Of a DNA stretch of 64,000 nucleotides, positions 12,462 to 22,829 are shown in pieces. The notes under the pieces are model-generated. The model was given only the letters and a program-made list of their open reading frames with translations. It was not told the origin of the DNA and ran no database searches. The stretch comes from Casuarina equisetifolia (lineage: Eukaryota; Streptophyta; Magnoliopsida; Fagales; Casuarinaceae). The translations under genes and the position numbers were made by a program. Where the stretch lies: positions 15,937,274 through 16,001,273 of the forward strand of contig CM052361.1 of assembly GCA_028551475.1 (NCBI GenBank), given 5' to 3'. The stretch's first letter is position 1, and every line of letters starts with the position of its first letter.

Positions 12462-12728
12462 ATCTTTTGTTATTTTTCTGGACTTAAAAGTGATCATGTT
12501 TTCCTCAAAAGTCTTTGGTCACATGCACTCACATACACACATATTTTGAAATTACTGGAATGGACATACATCCCTCATTTGAAAGTATCATTTTTTCTTT
12601 TTTGTTATTCTTTCAGACTTAAAAGTGATAATATTTTCCTCAAAATTTTATTAGAGTGAGCGCATGACACACACACATATTTTGAAATTACTGGAATGGA
12701 TATGTATCCCTCATCCAAAAGCATCATT
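12462..12728. repeat. 135-bp tandem duplication, two copies
   Basis: The block cttaaaagtgat starts at 12483 and again at 12618. The surrounding sequence, including cacacatattttgaaatta and the tccctcat blocks, repeats with the same 135-bp offset. The copies differ by scattered substitutions, so the duplication is not recent. Confidence 0.85.
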
Positions 12729-13594
12729 GTATTTTAATAACTCCTTCCCAAAAAGTTGAGTTTCCCTTGACCTATGATGCAATATAATTCATACCGCTCC
12801 TTAATGTTTCAAAACTTAATATCTACTTTGGAAGTAAAATATTACTATTTTAGATATGTATCTATTAGGGATATTTGAAACTTCAAAAAATACTTAATCT
12901 TAGATAGCAAGTGGTTGAAATTAACTTCAATCTAGCAAGTGGCTCTTCTAAAGACGTTGCCCATATAGATCTTTCTTTCCTTGTTCATCCGTATGCTTGT
13001 GGTCAGCTCTTTTCTCTTTTAATCCTTTTCGGGATCGGTGGCACTTTGAGAAGACTTTTTCAGACTATTGGAATTCTTGCAGAAAGCTGTCTTCTGTAGC
13101 AATCTCAATTTTTGAAAATTGTTAAAAAATGTCAGGTGATCAGATATTGATTTAGTAAATATTTTCTTCATAGTTCTGGGAAATAACTAATACTCCATTT
13201 ATTAGATCTGGAGTTGATCTTGGTTTTGGGATAAAAGGTTTTCGGAACTCTTATTAGGATCTAAAGCTTTCTAGAAGAAGGAGTCTACATCGTTTCCTTT
13301 CTTTCTTATCTACCTGTTATAAACCAGGATTTGCCTTTTTCAAAGCAGTTCTAGGGCTGGCAGGATTAGCCACGCCGCTGTCCGAACATTGCGTAAGTTG
13401 TGAATCGTTGAAGAAAAATACAAGAGAGAAAACAGAAGGAGAAGAAACAAAACCAAAGGAAAAAAAGAAGAAAAAGGAAAAGCGAAAGCAAACCATTAGA
13501 TAGATATTTAGATTTCACAAGACAAACACCATAGAACTTTTAGGTCACACACCATACATAAACAGCGCACAGCACACAGCACACATTTCCAAGA
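12729..13594. other. Intergenic DNA downstream of the peptide gene
   Basis: No coding feature was recognised. A purine-rich stretch at about 13405-13495 (pyrimidine-rich on the minus strand) lies just past the poly(A) signal of the peptide gene. The 62-codon ORF at 12911-13099 has no recognisable family. Confidence 0.4.
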
Positions 13595-13600
13595 TTTATT
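13595..13600 (-). terminator. Poly(A) signal of the PSY-like gene
   Basis: A perfect AATAAA on the minus strand, 101 nt past the stop codon, followed by a GT-rich run (tgtgctgtgtgctgtgcgct). This is the usual plant arrangement. Confidence 0.7.
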
Positions 13601-13700
13601 GCAGAAAACGGCATCCCAATTCAAGAGAAGACACTCCAACTCAAGATCCAAGCACTCTTTCAACGTTTCGTGCTATGCACAACATCTGAAGGGTTTGGAC

Positions 13701-14189
13701 TCAAGCTCTTGCTGGGGTTTTTGGTTCATGGCCTGTGTTTCTTCCAGGAGCCTTGTAGTCCATGGTTTCGAAATCCATTCTCCCCTCCATAAATCGTTCC
13801 CCTAGATCATAAAGGTCTTTGCCATCGCCGGAATCCATTATATCCTGCAAATTGCGTAAAACTTATAAACGTGTCAGTATTCTGCTGTCAGATTCAATAA
13901 TCGGACAAAAAGGAGAGAGAGGGAGAGAGGAGCGAGAGAGAAAGAGAGAGTGTGACCTGTGCCAGAAGATCTTGCACTGTTGCACCCCCCTTATTCGACA
14001 TGAAGCTCCCTATTAACCAGGAGAAATTAGTAGTCGTTAAAGATTACAAAGAAATGCCTAAGAATTGAATCGAACCTACAGTTAGACTCTTGTATGAGAC
14101 TTACTAGTTGTAGGAACCGCAGCACAGGATACGATATAGGTGAAAGCCAAAAAGAGCACCAACAGTCTAAGGGAAGCTTTCTGCGCCAT
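13701..14189 (-). CDS. PSY-like tyrosine-sulfated secreted peptide precursor, three exons
   Basis: Exons on the minus strand are 14189-14105, 14009-13957 and 13844-13701. Introns are 14104-14010 (GTAAGT...AG) and 13956-13845 (GT...TTGCAG). The splice phases join without a break to give 93 codons plus stop. The start is fixed by a TATA box about 70 nt upstream; an in-frame upstream ATG at 14291 precedes that box. Residues 1-24 form a signal peptide: Lys4, a hydrophobic run from 7 to 22, then Cys-Ala-Ala. Residues 29-74 are a hydrophilic propeptide. The C-terminus at 75-90 reads DYKAPGRNTGHEPKTP and fits the PSY pattern D-Y-x-x-P-x-x-N-x-x-H-x-P-x-x-P. PSY peptides are secreted, sulfated on the Tyr of the Asp-Tyr pair, and perceived by leucine-rich-repeat receptor kinases that control cell expansion and growth/stress balance. 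The canonical Ala before Asn is Arg here. The gene structure is seen in the sequence; the family call is inferred from the motif, length and topology. Confidence 0.8.
13911..13951. repeat. GA-rich microsatellite in intron 2
   Basis: An imperfect GAGA run on the plus strand (CT on the coding strand), lying just after the 5' splice site of intron 2 of the PSY-like gene. CT-rich tracts are common in plant 5' regions and introns; a regulatory role is only possible. Confidence 0.7.
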
Positions 14190-14256
14190 CTTCTTGTCAA
14201 ACAAATTACGAAAGAAGAAGCAAAGTTTGGTGATGGCAACAGAGAGCATGGAAGGG

Positions 14257-14264
14257 TACTTATA
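14257..14264 (-). promoter_or_regulatory. TATA box of the PSY-like gene
   Basis: TATAAGTA on the minus strand, 68 nt before the start codon. A start site about 30 nt downstream would leave a 5' leader of roughly 40 nt. Confidence 0.65.
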
Positions 14265-14400
14265 CAGAGGAGCACTGGTGCACCAAGTCAACTTCCGTTT
14301 CTCACTCTATCTTTTTTTTTTTTCGGTTTAGCTCCCACTTGCCTAACTTGACATCGCTTTAGGTCATTTGCTTATCTCGACGTAGTTTTGTGGGAAGACG

Positions 14401-14504
14401 CTGTCGGGAGTAATGTATATGTACATTAATGCGTACATCCTCACTGTCGGGAATAATTCAGTAGAAGAACTGTACCGGGTGCCACGGTCTACATCCTCAC
14501 TGTC
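14401..14504. promoter_or_regulatory. Short repeated motifs upstream of the PSY-like gene
   Basis: A perfect 15-bp direct repeat, tacatcctcactgtc, occurs at 14434-14448 and 14490-14504 (56-bp spacing). A ctgtcggga block occurs at 14401 and 14445. A perfect 7-bp inverted repeat, TAATGTA/TACATTA with a 4-bp loop, lies at 14411-14428. All lie 140-250 bp upstream of the TATA box of 13701-14189. Function is inferred from position only. Confidence 0.35.
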
Positions 14505-16917
14505 CCTTTGGATTAATATGAACAGCGGAGATTAAACCGGTCTCGGTATAACCCATACCTGTACGTAATTCTGCGGATCTGCTCACCCGGAGGATACATA
14601 TTTTCTCAAATCCATGAATTTTAATGTAAAAACAGCAAGAAAACTATGTAAAAGCGAATTAACGTAAAGAAATTGAAAAGGAAATGAGAGATCTTTCAGT
14701 CTTCTCACAAATATTTCTATATAGTTCAAAACTTCTTTTGATTCCCTTGAAATCATCGTTAGTAATTCTTTTTTGTATAACTTTCGATTAATCCTCATTA
14801 TTTGACCTTCTGCAAGACTTCTATTCCCATTAGGATTACTGAGGCTTTGATTATATTTTGGTTGTAAGCAGGCTTTAAATTGGAAAATACAAAAGAAGAC
14901 ATAAACTTACTTTCACTGTCTAGGGCAAGGAGACTATCACTTATTATTTATCTATTAAATTTTCCTTTTGGGACACGGAGTACAAAATTAACAGTAATTA
15001 GCCATTTTTTATTCTTAGATTTTGATATTAGAAGAAGACACTCAGATCTGGATAAATCATGCACCGCAATTAAACAGGTAGCCGACAATTGATCCGCAAA
15101 GAACCGATTTGATATAAAATCCAGAGAGAGTAGTTGTGACTATCGATTGCCATTTATTGACTTAGAACGAAAGAGACTAAACTTTTTTTCTACGGCTTGT
15201 TTATTAATCAGGTTTGGCAGAATTTATACAGCAAGCGGGACTTGGCCATCGATTTCTATGTTGACAGAACGAATTGTTGGACTTATATTGAACTTCCCCC
15301 TATATTTCATTCGAAAGGCTAGGATTGTTCTTTTGGCGATACAGAGATGCTTTTACGGTGCCTTCTAAAACTAATAAGTGATTGTTGACTTTCTCTGTTA
15401 CCTCTAAATGGAATTTGCTCTACAGCTAGTTGTTTTGTTGCTTCGTGACTAGTCCAGGATTTTTGTTTGGTCTTGTAAGTACACATTTAGGTTGTTCTTT
15501 TGTACTTGTTTGACAACGACTAGTTTTCCAGTTTTAATACGCTACTCTCTCCTCATTCTGCCAGAAGCCGGATTTTGTTTTGTCTCTTGATATATTACAA
15601 TGGACTCAGAATACAAATAGTTAACTTCTTGTCAATGTAGATTCATGGGAGGAAAGGCTAGATGAACAAGAAGTGCTGGAACGAGTAACATCAGTGTTTA
15701 ACATTCTTTAACTAATTTAAAATATGATATAAAAGGTTATACGGAAGTATTAGGGGGGAGGAACATCTGAAACAGAAGTATATAAAGATACAGAAAACCT
15801 GCTTAAACAAAAATGACCCAAGGAAATTTGAGCTTCATCCGGGTATGAAAGATGACTCAAAAGTCTACTCGGACCATGGATTAGACAAAATTTCTTGCTG
15901 GAAGTGGAATCCTTTGCACTTCAAATTAATAATGAACTAAGCCGTGGCTAAGTTTTTAATTTTATTTTTGTTTTACATTATTTCCTTTTTGGAGGTTGTT
16001 TCCTATTTTTGTGTTTTTAGGTTTATAAGTAGAGAGTGTACCTTTTTCAAAGACATCTTTTGAATTCCACAAACATTTTTTAGTATCTCGAGCAAAATTT
16101 ACCAAGTGAAAGTTTCTCTTTTCCGGGATAAATTCTGAAACAATTAATATGCTTAACATTATATTCCTACACCTTCCACTGAGTCAATTAGGATTAAGGG
16201 AACGATATTCTTTAGTAAGCTGCCGAAGGATGAAATTAGAAAAAGAATCGCCAATTACGTCAGTAATAGGGTAAGAAGCCCTTCGAGTTCTCCTAAGAAA
16301 CAAACATAGTAAATGGCGAAAATTTGAGATAGTTGCAGGAATGTTATACATTCGAAATAAGGTTTTAGCTGCCAAGAGGCTATGCACTAAAATCTCGTAT
16401 ACCGCCAACCCTGTTGACAAACTAGACCCCAACTGACTTATCCCATACCTTACAGAGCAAACTTCCCAGTAGTATCGTCCACAAGCCTATGATGATGAAC
16501 ATTGAGGAAAAGAAAATGGATGGTATTGCTCATCTATGGATTGCGATGTCAGATTAGAGCCGTTTAGACTCGAAAGCCTGCCACTGCATTATAAGCTGAG
16601 GTAACTCCTTGTTTACTAATCATAGGATTTTCTGGTAAAAATAATGTAAATGAATTCAAGCTCAATGAGTAATAAAGTAAATTAGTGGCGTAAGAGCAAG
16701 ACAAGAAGAAAAGGTTGGGCTACCAGCCCTTTGGATGGAAGGAAAAGGCTCGTAATATGGCTGTAAAGTTTGAGACAATGTAGAAGAGGGGTGGCACGTC
16801 GGATTGACCGTCTTTATTATCCTTCCTTTCTAAGATGCTGAATAGGATGATGCAAAAGTAACAAAGTTTGAGTAAAATCTGGCAGTCAACCAGAACAAAA
16901 AAGCCCAGTGCATATAG
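14505..16917. other. No recognisable gene
   Basis: Only short ORFs (60-87 codons) without known domains or coherent splicing. No structural RNA or transposon domain was recognised. The right-hand part may be the eroded 5' end of the gypsy element whose pol starts near 16.9 kb. Confidence 0.4.
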
Positions 16918-19140
16918 GTAGTTATAGTTCTTGTCGTGGATAAGAAATCTAATGTGGTTAGTACAAAGTTAAGGAATTCATACTTATCCAAAAACAAAAA
17001 AAAAACAAAAATTAAGGAGTTCAAAGTACTTGTATGTGATGATTTACATGCCAATCTATCGAATGAGTTGACACCAGTGAGTGAGATCAGCATCCCATGG
17101 ACCTTGTCCTCGGGTAAATTTACTCATAAGCCCAAGAAAGTGGAATAATTATAGAGCAAATGTTTTATTTGTGCAGACATGAGTTCATGTGTCGTTCTAT
17201 CACTTTTTTGTAAGAAGAAAAAAAGAGAGTTTACAACTATGCGTTGACAAGAATGTCATAAGAAAGAATGTTGTGATGCAAAAATCTCTCGTTCCATCAT
17301 TAATAACGTGATTCATATGTCAGACATGCATAGTCTCTCAAAAACTGTAGGCATAGTACTTATTAGCAAATTCGGATAAAGGTGAGGAAAGAGTGGAAGA
17401 CAACATCCAGGGCAAAAGGAGGCATTTTATTAGTGGATGCTCCTAAGCTGTCAACTGTGCCAAGCACTTCTATTCAATTCATGGACCAAGTGCTATAATC
17501 TCTTGTGTGAAGACTTGTACTATGTCCTAGAAATATACATAGGGCTCTTTTAAATGAATTGTATTATTGTGGTATGCTCCTAAATCTTTGTATTTTCTTG
17601 TTCCTAGATAAATTAACTTACATATTTATAAATAGAAAATAAAGAATACATAAGGCCAACTAGGAGTGGTTTAGATTGTAAACAGTAGATAAGTTTACAG
17701 TTTCCATGTTCTAGAAATACACAGGCCTATAGTTGGATGTATCTCGAAATTTGTCGCAAAAAAGGAAGTTCAACTAGGGAGAAGAGGCTGAAAGAAGTTT
17801 TGTTAAATTTCGAGGAAAATTATAGTCCATGCCCATGTTAGGTTTACCAATTTTATAGGCTATTCTATTTTGAATATGATGCATGAATGATTAATATAGG
17901 TGCTATCCTTTCACTAGATAGGCAGCTAGTAGTCTTTTCCAATGAAAATTGAGTAAAGCAACACAAAAGTAGTTTAGGGATGATCAGAAATAGAACAGTG
18001 ATACGCATGTTAGGTAGTATATGTTCTTTTGAAATTTTGGTTTATCATTCCACGTAAGTCAAGATCATTGAACTAAGCTGCTATTTTAATTAGAAGTCGA
18101 ACAGCTTTACTCCTTAATTATAAGCCAAAAGGATCAAAACTATAAGGAGATATGTGCAGCCTGCATGACAGAATAGTCCATAGTCGACTTATATGTGCAT
18201 AACTGGTTTTCACTTTGTGAAATGCGCATCTGTACTCCTAGAGTTTTTTGAGAAGAGAGACTAGGGAAGAAGTGAAATTCTAGCAACCCTAAGAAAAGAT
18301 TTGTTTGTGGTCTCAACTGATTTATGCCAAAATAAGTCATATAGGGGACGACAAAACTTGTAGCTATTTTGAAAGGCTGTATATTTTGACTCAATTTTGG
18401 ACAAGTTCCACACTTATGGCATATCTGATGGTCAAGCTAAGGTATCAAGCTTCATATGCATTTACTTGTTTCTAACATCGTTTCAGAAGATTCGTCTACA
18501 AGTTTTCTTTTAGGTCTGGATTGTATACTACGACTAAACCCTATATTTGTTGCTAATAGGTTTTCCAACACTGTTTATTTCTTGTAAATTAGAAACATTT
18601 GATGTAGAGCTATGCTTCTAGCCTAAGATTGTTAGACTACATGGAGTTTCTAAGTTTAGGTTGCCTGATTGTGAATAGAAGTTTCTCACCCACTCTTAGA
18701 TCACTCATGTGGTGAAATGCTTGATATCTCCTTAAACTATGATGGCAGTGTGCGCTCTCATAGATTGAAAGGTTTAAACAGAACCGCTGAACAAACGTTA
18801 GTGAAAGTCGATTGGCACATTCTGCGCGGACAAACCGAAGTACTGAGATCACGTGCTCGCCAAGTTTGCCTGGGACAATATTCTCATGGTAAAGAGGGGG
18901 AGGTCAACTTTTGCATTGTTTTAAATGAAGGTACTTAGATATGAGCTAGATCTGGTATACCTACCAAAGATTCCTTGTTTGATTCTTGCAATAGCAATTA
19001 TAAGCAGCACTGTCAGTGTTGAAACTAGACTTGAGGGATACTGTGAAGAGTAAGAAGCAGCATAGGATGAAAATCGATGACTTGAAAGAATTTTAGAAGG
19101 GTTGTAAGGTTATGGTGTTATCATGCAAGAAGATATCTGT
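16918..19140 (+). pseudogene. Strongly decayed Ty3/gypsy pol
   Basis: Pieces lie in the correct gypsy order on the plus strand. The linker before RT appears at about 17035-17135 (DLHANLSNELTPVSEI, like the EFPELPPxREI region). The RT end and RNase H start appear at about 17790-17950: LKEVLLNFEENY, FYFEYDA, then INIGAILSLDRQLVVFSNEN, like FEVECDASGxGIGAVLSQxGRPIAFFSEK. The integrase core end is at about 18770-18870 (GLNRTAEQTL, then GQTEVL and QVCLGQY), matching the HPQTDGQTEVLNRxLExYLRC box. The integrase C-terminal region is at about 19030-19140 (LRDTVKSKKQHRMK, then KGCKVMVLS). Much of RT and integrase is missing or unreadable. No LTRs were identified. This is an old insertion in the otherwise repeat-poor island. 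Confidence 0.6.
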
Positions 19141-20759
19141 GTGGATAATACAACAAGCTCAGAATGAGAAGAAAATACCTTATTTTATGAAAATTAACGG
19201 TAACACATATAAGAGATCACAACGACTGAAGAAATTCCAACGATTTCGAAGATCGCATATTTGAATGGGTATCATAGTAGAAAAGCTATAGTTTATTACA
19301 TGCGCACGCATATGAATCGAACAGGTCAAAACAGGTTTACATCAAACAAACGAAGTGCGCCTCGAGTAGAGTCACGAAAGTAAGTGCGGGGTAGGTTTTC
19401 ATTATTCTTACTTTTCTTTCATAACCTTTTTAAGGGTTATCTCACAATACCACATTGTTAGCCTTAGGTTTTGCCTTTTAATCAATTTGAAAATTTTAAA
19501 TTCTACAAACATAATCAATCACCGCGAATAAAATTTTCTCCAAGAAAGTGTAACAGTCCTATTTCAATGGATTGTTTCTACGGAATCCCTGAGTAGGATG
19601 TTAGCGTGTTGTCATGAGATATGACTTCATTAGTTGGATACACAAGGGATGGAAGCGTTTATTTTGTGGATAGTTGAATAACAACAGCGATGATGGAAGT
19701 CCAAGACTAGTCTTTTTTCCTATCTTTGTTTCAGGTAAGATTCAAATTGTAGTTTAAATTATCTTGCAATTGGGTCTTGGGATAAGATTCATACCACCTT
19801 TAACAAATGTTTGGCAAAACTTTGTAGTCTTGAAATTGTTGATTTTTAGCAATACAAGAAGCACGTAAATACAGGGACAATATCAGCTGCAAGTCTGTTC
19901 CTTGATTTATCTGACCTCAGTTTCTGGGGAAACTTAGCAAAAGAAAGCTTTTGGATGAAGGTGGGTTAATATAATCTGCAGGATGTTGATTCCTAAAAGG
20001 CTGCCATATAGTCTGTCCAGTTTACTTGCTCTTACTTTATATTTCCAACACTGCTGTATCCGCGAAAAGAGGTTTTACTGGAGAAATCTTCCTTCTCAAG
20101 AGGAAAAGAACCAGCTAAAAGTAAAATAATATACAAAAGGTAAAATTCTAGTGACTTAATTCTCTCTCGATATATTAATGTATCAACCATTTTTCTTATA
20201 AATCAGTTTTAAAACAAAATTAAATTTTCTCTCTAAGTTCAGGGTTCTGATATAGGGTCTCTTTTTAGATATTACTTACGAAGTACACAACTTGACTATT
20301 ATAAATTCTTTACGTATAAACTATTTTTCTCATTTCCTTACCAGCAAGTTTTAGGAAAAGAAATTAGTTTGCTTATAATAACTAAAGTAGTAAGAACAAA
20401 TCATGACCCATAAAAGATTGATTTCATGGATCCATTGTAGAAAGTTAAAAAATACAAATCATAAGGAATTTTCTTCGCCTAAATTACTTGGAAATCTTAA
20501 CAGGAAATTTTAGCTTTTGCTAGCTAGCCCATCATTTATTTATTATTTTTTGCCTTTGTATTTTTATATCTTCTTAATAGTTTTGCACTCATTCTCCAAG
20601 GTTGGCTCCTAGATCCGTTTGCCTCCAAAAATGAGTTTTTACATTGCAATGTTGAATTAGTTGGTCAGACTTATGGAAAAAGAAGGGAAAAGTTTAGACC
20701 GTCCTTCGTAGGATTAGGCCTTGTAATGAGACACCCACTTCTAATTGGGGCAATTGGGT
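19141..20759. other. No recognisable gene
   Basis: AT-rich, with no domain-bearing ORF, structural RNA or repeat boundary recognised. Its left part may be the eroded 3' end of the adjoining gypsy element. Confidence 0.4.
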
Positions 20760-20832
20760 ACTGAAAGTGGGCAAGCTTTGCTGTTAACCACGACTAGCGA
20801 GTGGCCTCTTTTTTACGCACGAGACTTTAGGC

Positions 20833-21042
20833 GTGTCCGCTACGTCAGCAGTCCCGTCAGATTTTCCTGTCACCTCAGCCATTGTGGACACGCCAGTGTC
20901 AACGCCAGCACGCCAGGACCTGAGATTGTTGCCGCTTGTCGTCGACGCTGCCAACCGTGAATCCATCATATATGGAATTCCACCAGAGGCCAACTTCGCT
21001 GACATTCTACCAGAACTAATAGGGCATTTCACAAGTAGCTAA
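20833..21042 (+). CDS. Unidentified short ORF in a GC-rich patch
   Basis: A 69-codon ORF begins at an ATG in a patch (about 20800-20990) clearly richer in GC and CpG than its surroundings. It starts MSATSAVPSDFPV, is rich in Ser, Thr, Pro and Ala at the N-terminus and ends in an acidic/aliphatic stretch, ANFADILPELIGHF. I recognise no family and see no clear splice partner. The antisense and +1 frames are also open over most of the patch, which lowers confidence that this frame is coding. It could be an exon, a captured gene fragment or a chance ORF. Confidence 0.25.
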   Translation: MSATSAVPSDFPVTSAIVDTPVSTPARQDLRLLPLVVDAANRESIIYGIPPEANFADILPELIGHFTSS

Positions 21043-22489
21043 TCAGAAAACAAAAGCATGTCAAAATGCCAACACGGTCTATGTTTTACTTCTAAGTCAA
21101 ACAATTGCACTTGCGTTTACAAGTTAATATCAATGTCAAGGCTTAAAGTGAAAACTAGTGGGATCCAACTAAATAATTCACCGATGGAACTCTTCATTTG
21201 AAGCCGGATCTAGTCTAGTAATCTTCACATGCTACTGGATGCAGTGAAAAGAACAAGAAATAGACTAGCAGGTAAGATCAAGAAATAGACTAGCAGGTAA
21301 GATCCAGGAATAGCGAAAAGAGAGAAAGAAAGAAAAAAAATATGTTTTTGACATTATTGCCGTAAAGTTTGAAAGAAAGAACATTATTACTTCTGCACTA
21401 AGGAAATATGCTTCTTTCCGGTGATGGTCATCCTTTCATACTTGCTTTGTGTGAGAGCTTGGCCCGGTTGCGCATTCATCGAGACATCACCAACCACACG
21501 GTGAGCAGCTTCTTTCCATTGATTATGATCCCACTTACGAAAGCGACAAACAAAAAACCTTCAAAGAACTCTGGTTGTGTGATGAGCGGAGAGGATCCGT
21601 AAGACAAACGTATTACCGCTGACCTTTCTTTATTGACAGGACCTTCTTCACCGTCCAAATGAAAAAATCAAAGAAACTATTCCTCCTCAAATCATGTAAA
21701 GGCAGAAATTTAGCTCTCTAACACCCGATCCTGTGCCTCTCTTGACGTGTCAATGTGAGTGGAATAATCTTTAAGTCTGGCGTGAATCCAATAGGAACGT
21801 GCACTTCCAATTATAAAGGATTTCTAGTTTTCTAAAAAGAATTCCATTAAATAACTTGGATGACAAGATAGCTCCTCTTCTCTTCTTAGAGTTTATTCTC
21901 TACTTCAATCGAGATTAAGCTTGACCTTTTCTATAAAATACTTGACTTCACAAAACTGAGCTAAATGGACTCCATGAAGAAAATATTTACAAATTGCCAT
22001 TTGTTTTCTTAATTTTACCTCTGTACTCTAGTTTATTGTAATATGCTACTTTAGGCGCCCAGCAAAGTGCCCTGATTTCTAAAGCTCTGGAAGAACGACT
22101 ACACGTACATGTTCTGGAGAAATGTTTGGCAGATATATGATATATTTTATAGGAGAACACGTACATAAGTTATTCCAGTACATCTGTCCGCAACTGGAGG
22201 CATTTGTTGCTATAATCTGTAGACATGGGAGGGTAATAAACTCCATTTGATTTTAAAAAAGGCCTAGTCAAATATTATAAGGCCAAAATTGGTAGTAAAG
22301 AAGGTCTGAGCCCACCGACTGAAGTGGGTTGGTTTTGGTATCATTTGGTAAGCACTAGATAGATTAATGATGGTTGTCCCCCCAGAATGTTTGGTGTTTT
22401 CACTTTTTCTGTGACGTCCACCAACGAGGGCATCAAGATAACATATTCCATTTTAGCCAGTACAAAAGAAGTCACGCTCTTGCTCCGAT
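21043..22489. other. No recognisable gene
   Basis: Both strands are open at 21408-21658, but neither product resembles a family I know. A perfect 25-bp tandem repeat lies at 21254-21303. Confidence 0.4.
21254..21303. repeat. 25-bp perfect tandem repeat, two copies
   Basis: Two identical adjacent copies of a unit beginning caagaaatagactagcagg. The perfect identity suggests a recent slippage or duplication event. Confidence 0.9.
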
Positions 22490-22829
22490 ATTTTATACAT
22501 CAAACACTTTAACTAAGCTAACTCACAGAACACTACTTTGTCATTATCCTTTGCTTTTTACTTTAATATTATTTAGTTTTCTGGCGATTGTTTCATATAA
22601 GTATCTCAGTCAAAAAGCCATGCAGATGCATCAGAGTAAATTACTTTTGGATCTTGCATTTATACACAAACACTTCAACGAGGCTAACTCACAGAACACT
22701 ACTCTATTATTATCCTGTGCTTTTTACTTTAATATTATTTGCTTTTCTGGTGATTGTTTCGTATAAGTATCACAATCAAAAACCCAAGCAGATGCACCAA
22801 ACTAAATTTCTTTTGGATCTTGCATTTAT
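22490..22829. repeat. 166-bp tandem duplication, two copies
   Basis: The block actcacagaacactact starts at 22521 and at 22687, and the flanking blocks (ctttttactttaatattatt, ttttggatcttgcattta) repeat with the same 166-bp offset. The ORFs at 22374-22766 and 22588-22848 are by-products of this repetition. Copies differ at roughly one base in ten to fifteen by eye. Confidence 0.88.

Noticed and set aside
14040-14105. tRNA-like T-loop (ggttcgattca) on the minus strand
   Set aside because: It lies inside intron 1 of the PSY-like gene, and no acceptor stem, D-arm or anticodon arm can be built around it.
14082-14291. Longer N-terminus of the peptide gene starting at the ATG at 14291
   Set aside because: That ATG is upstream of the TATA box, the extra residues would bury the signal peptide, and the internal ATG at 14189 gives a standard secretory precursor.
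21408-21658. Overlapping plus and minus ORFs as a coding exon
   Set aside because: Both strands are open, neither product is recognisable, and boundaries do not match splice sites convincingly.
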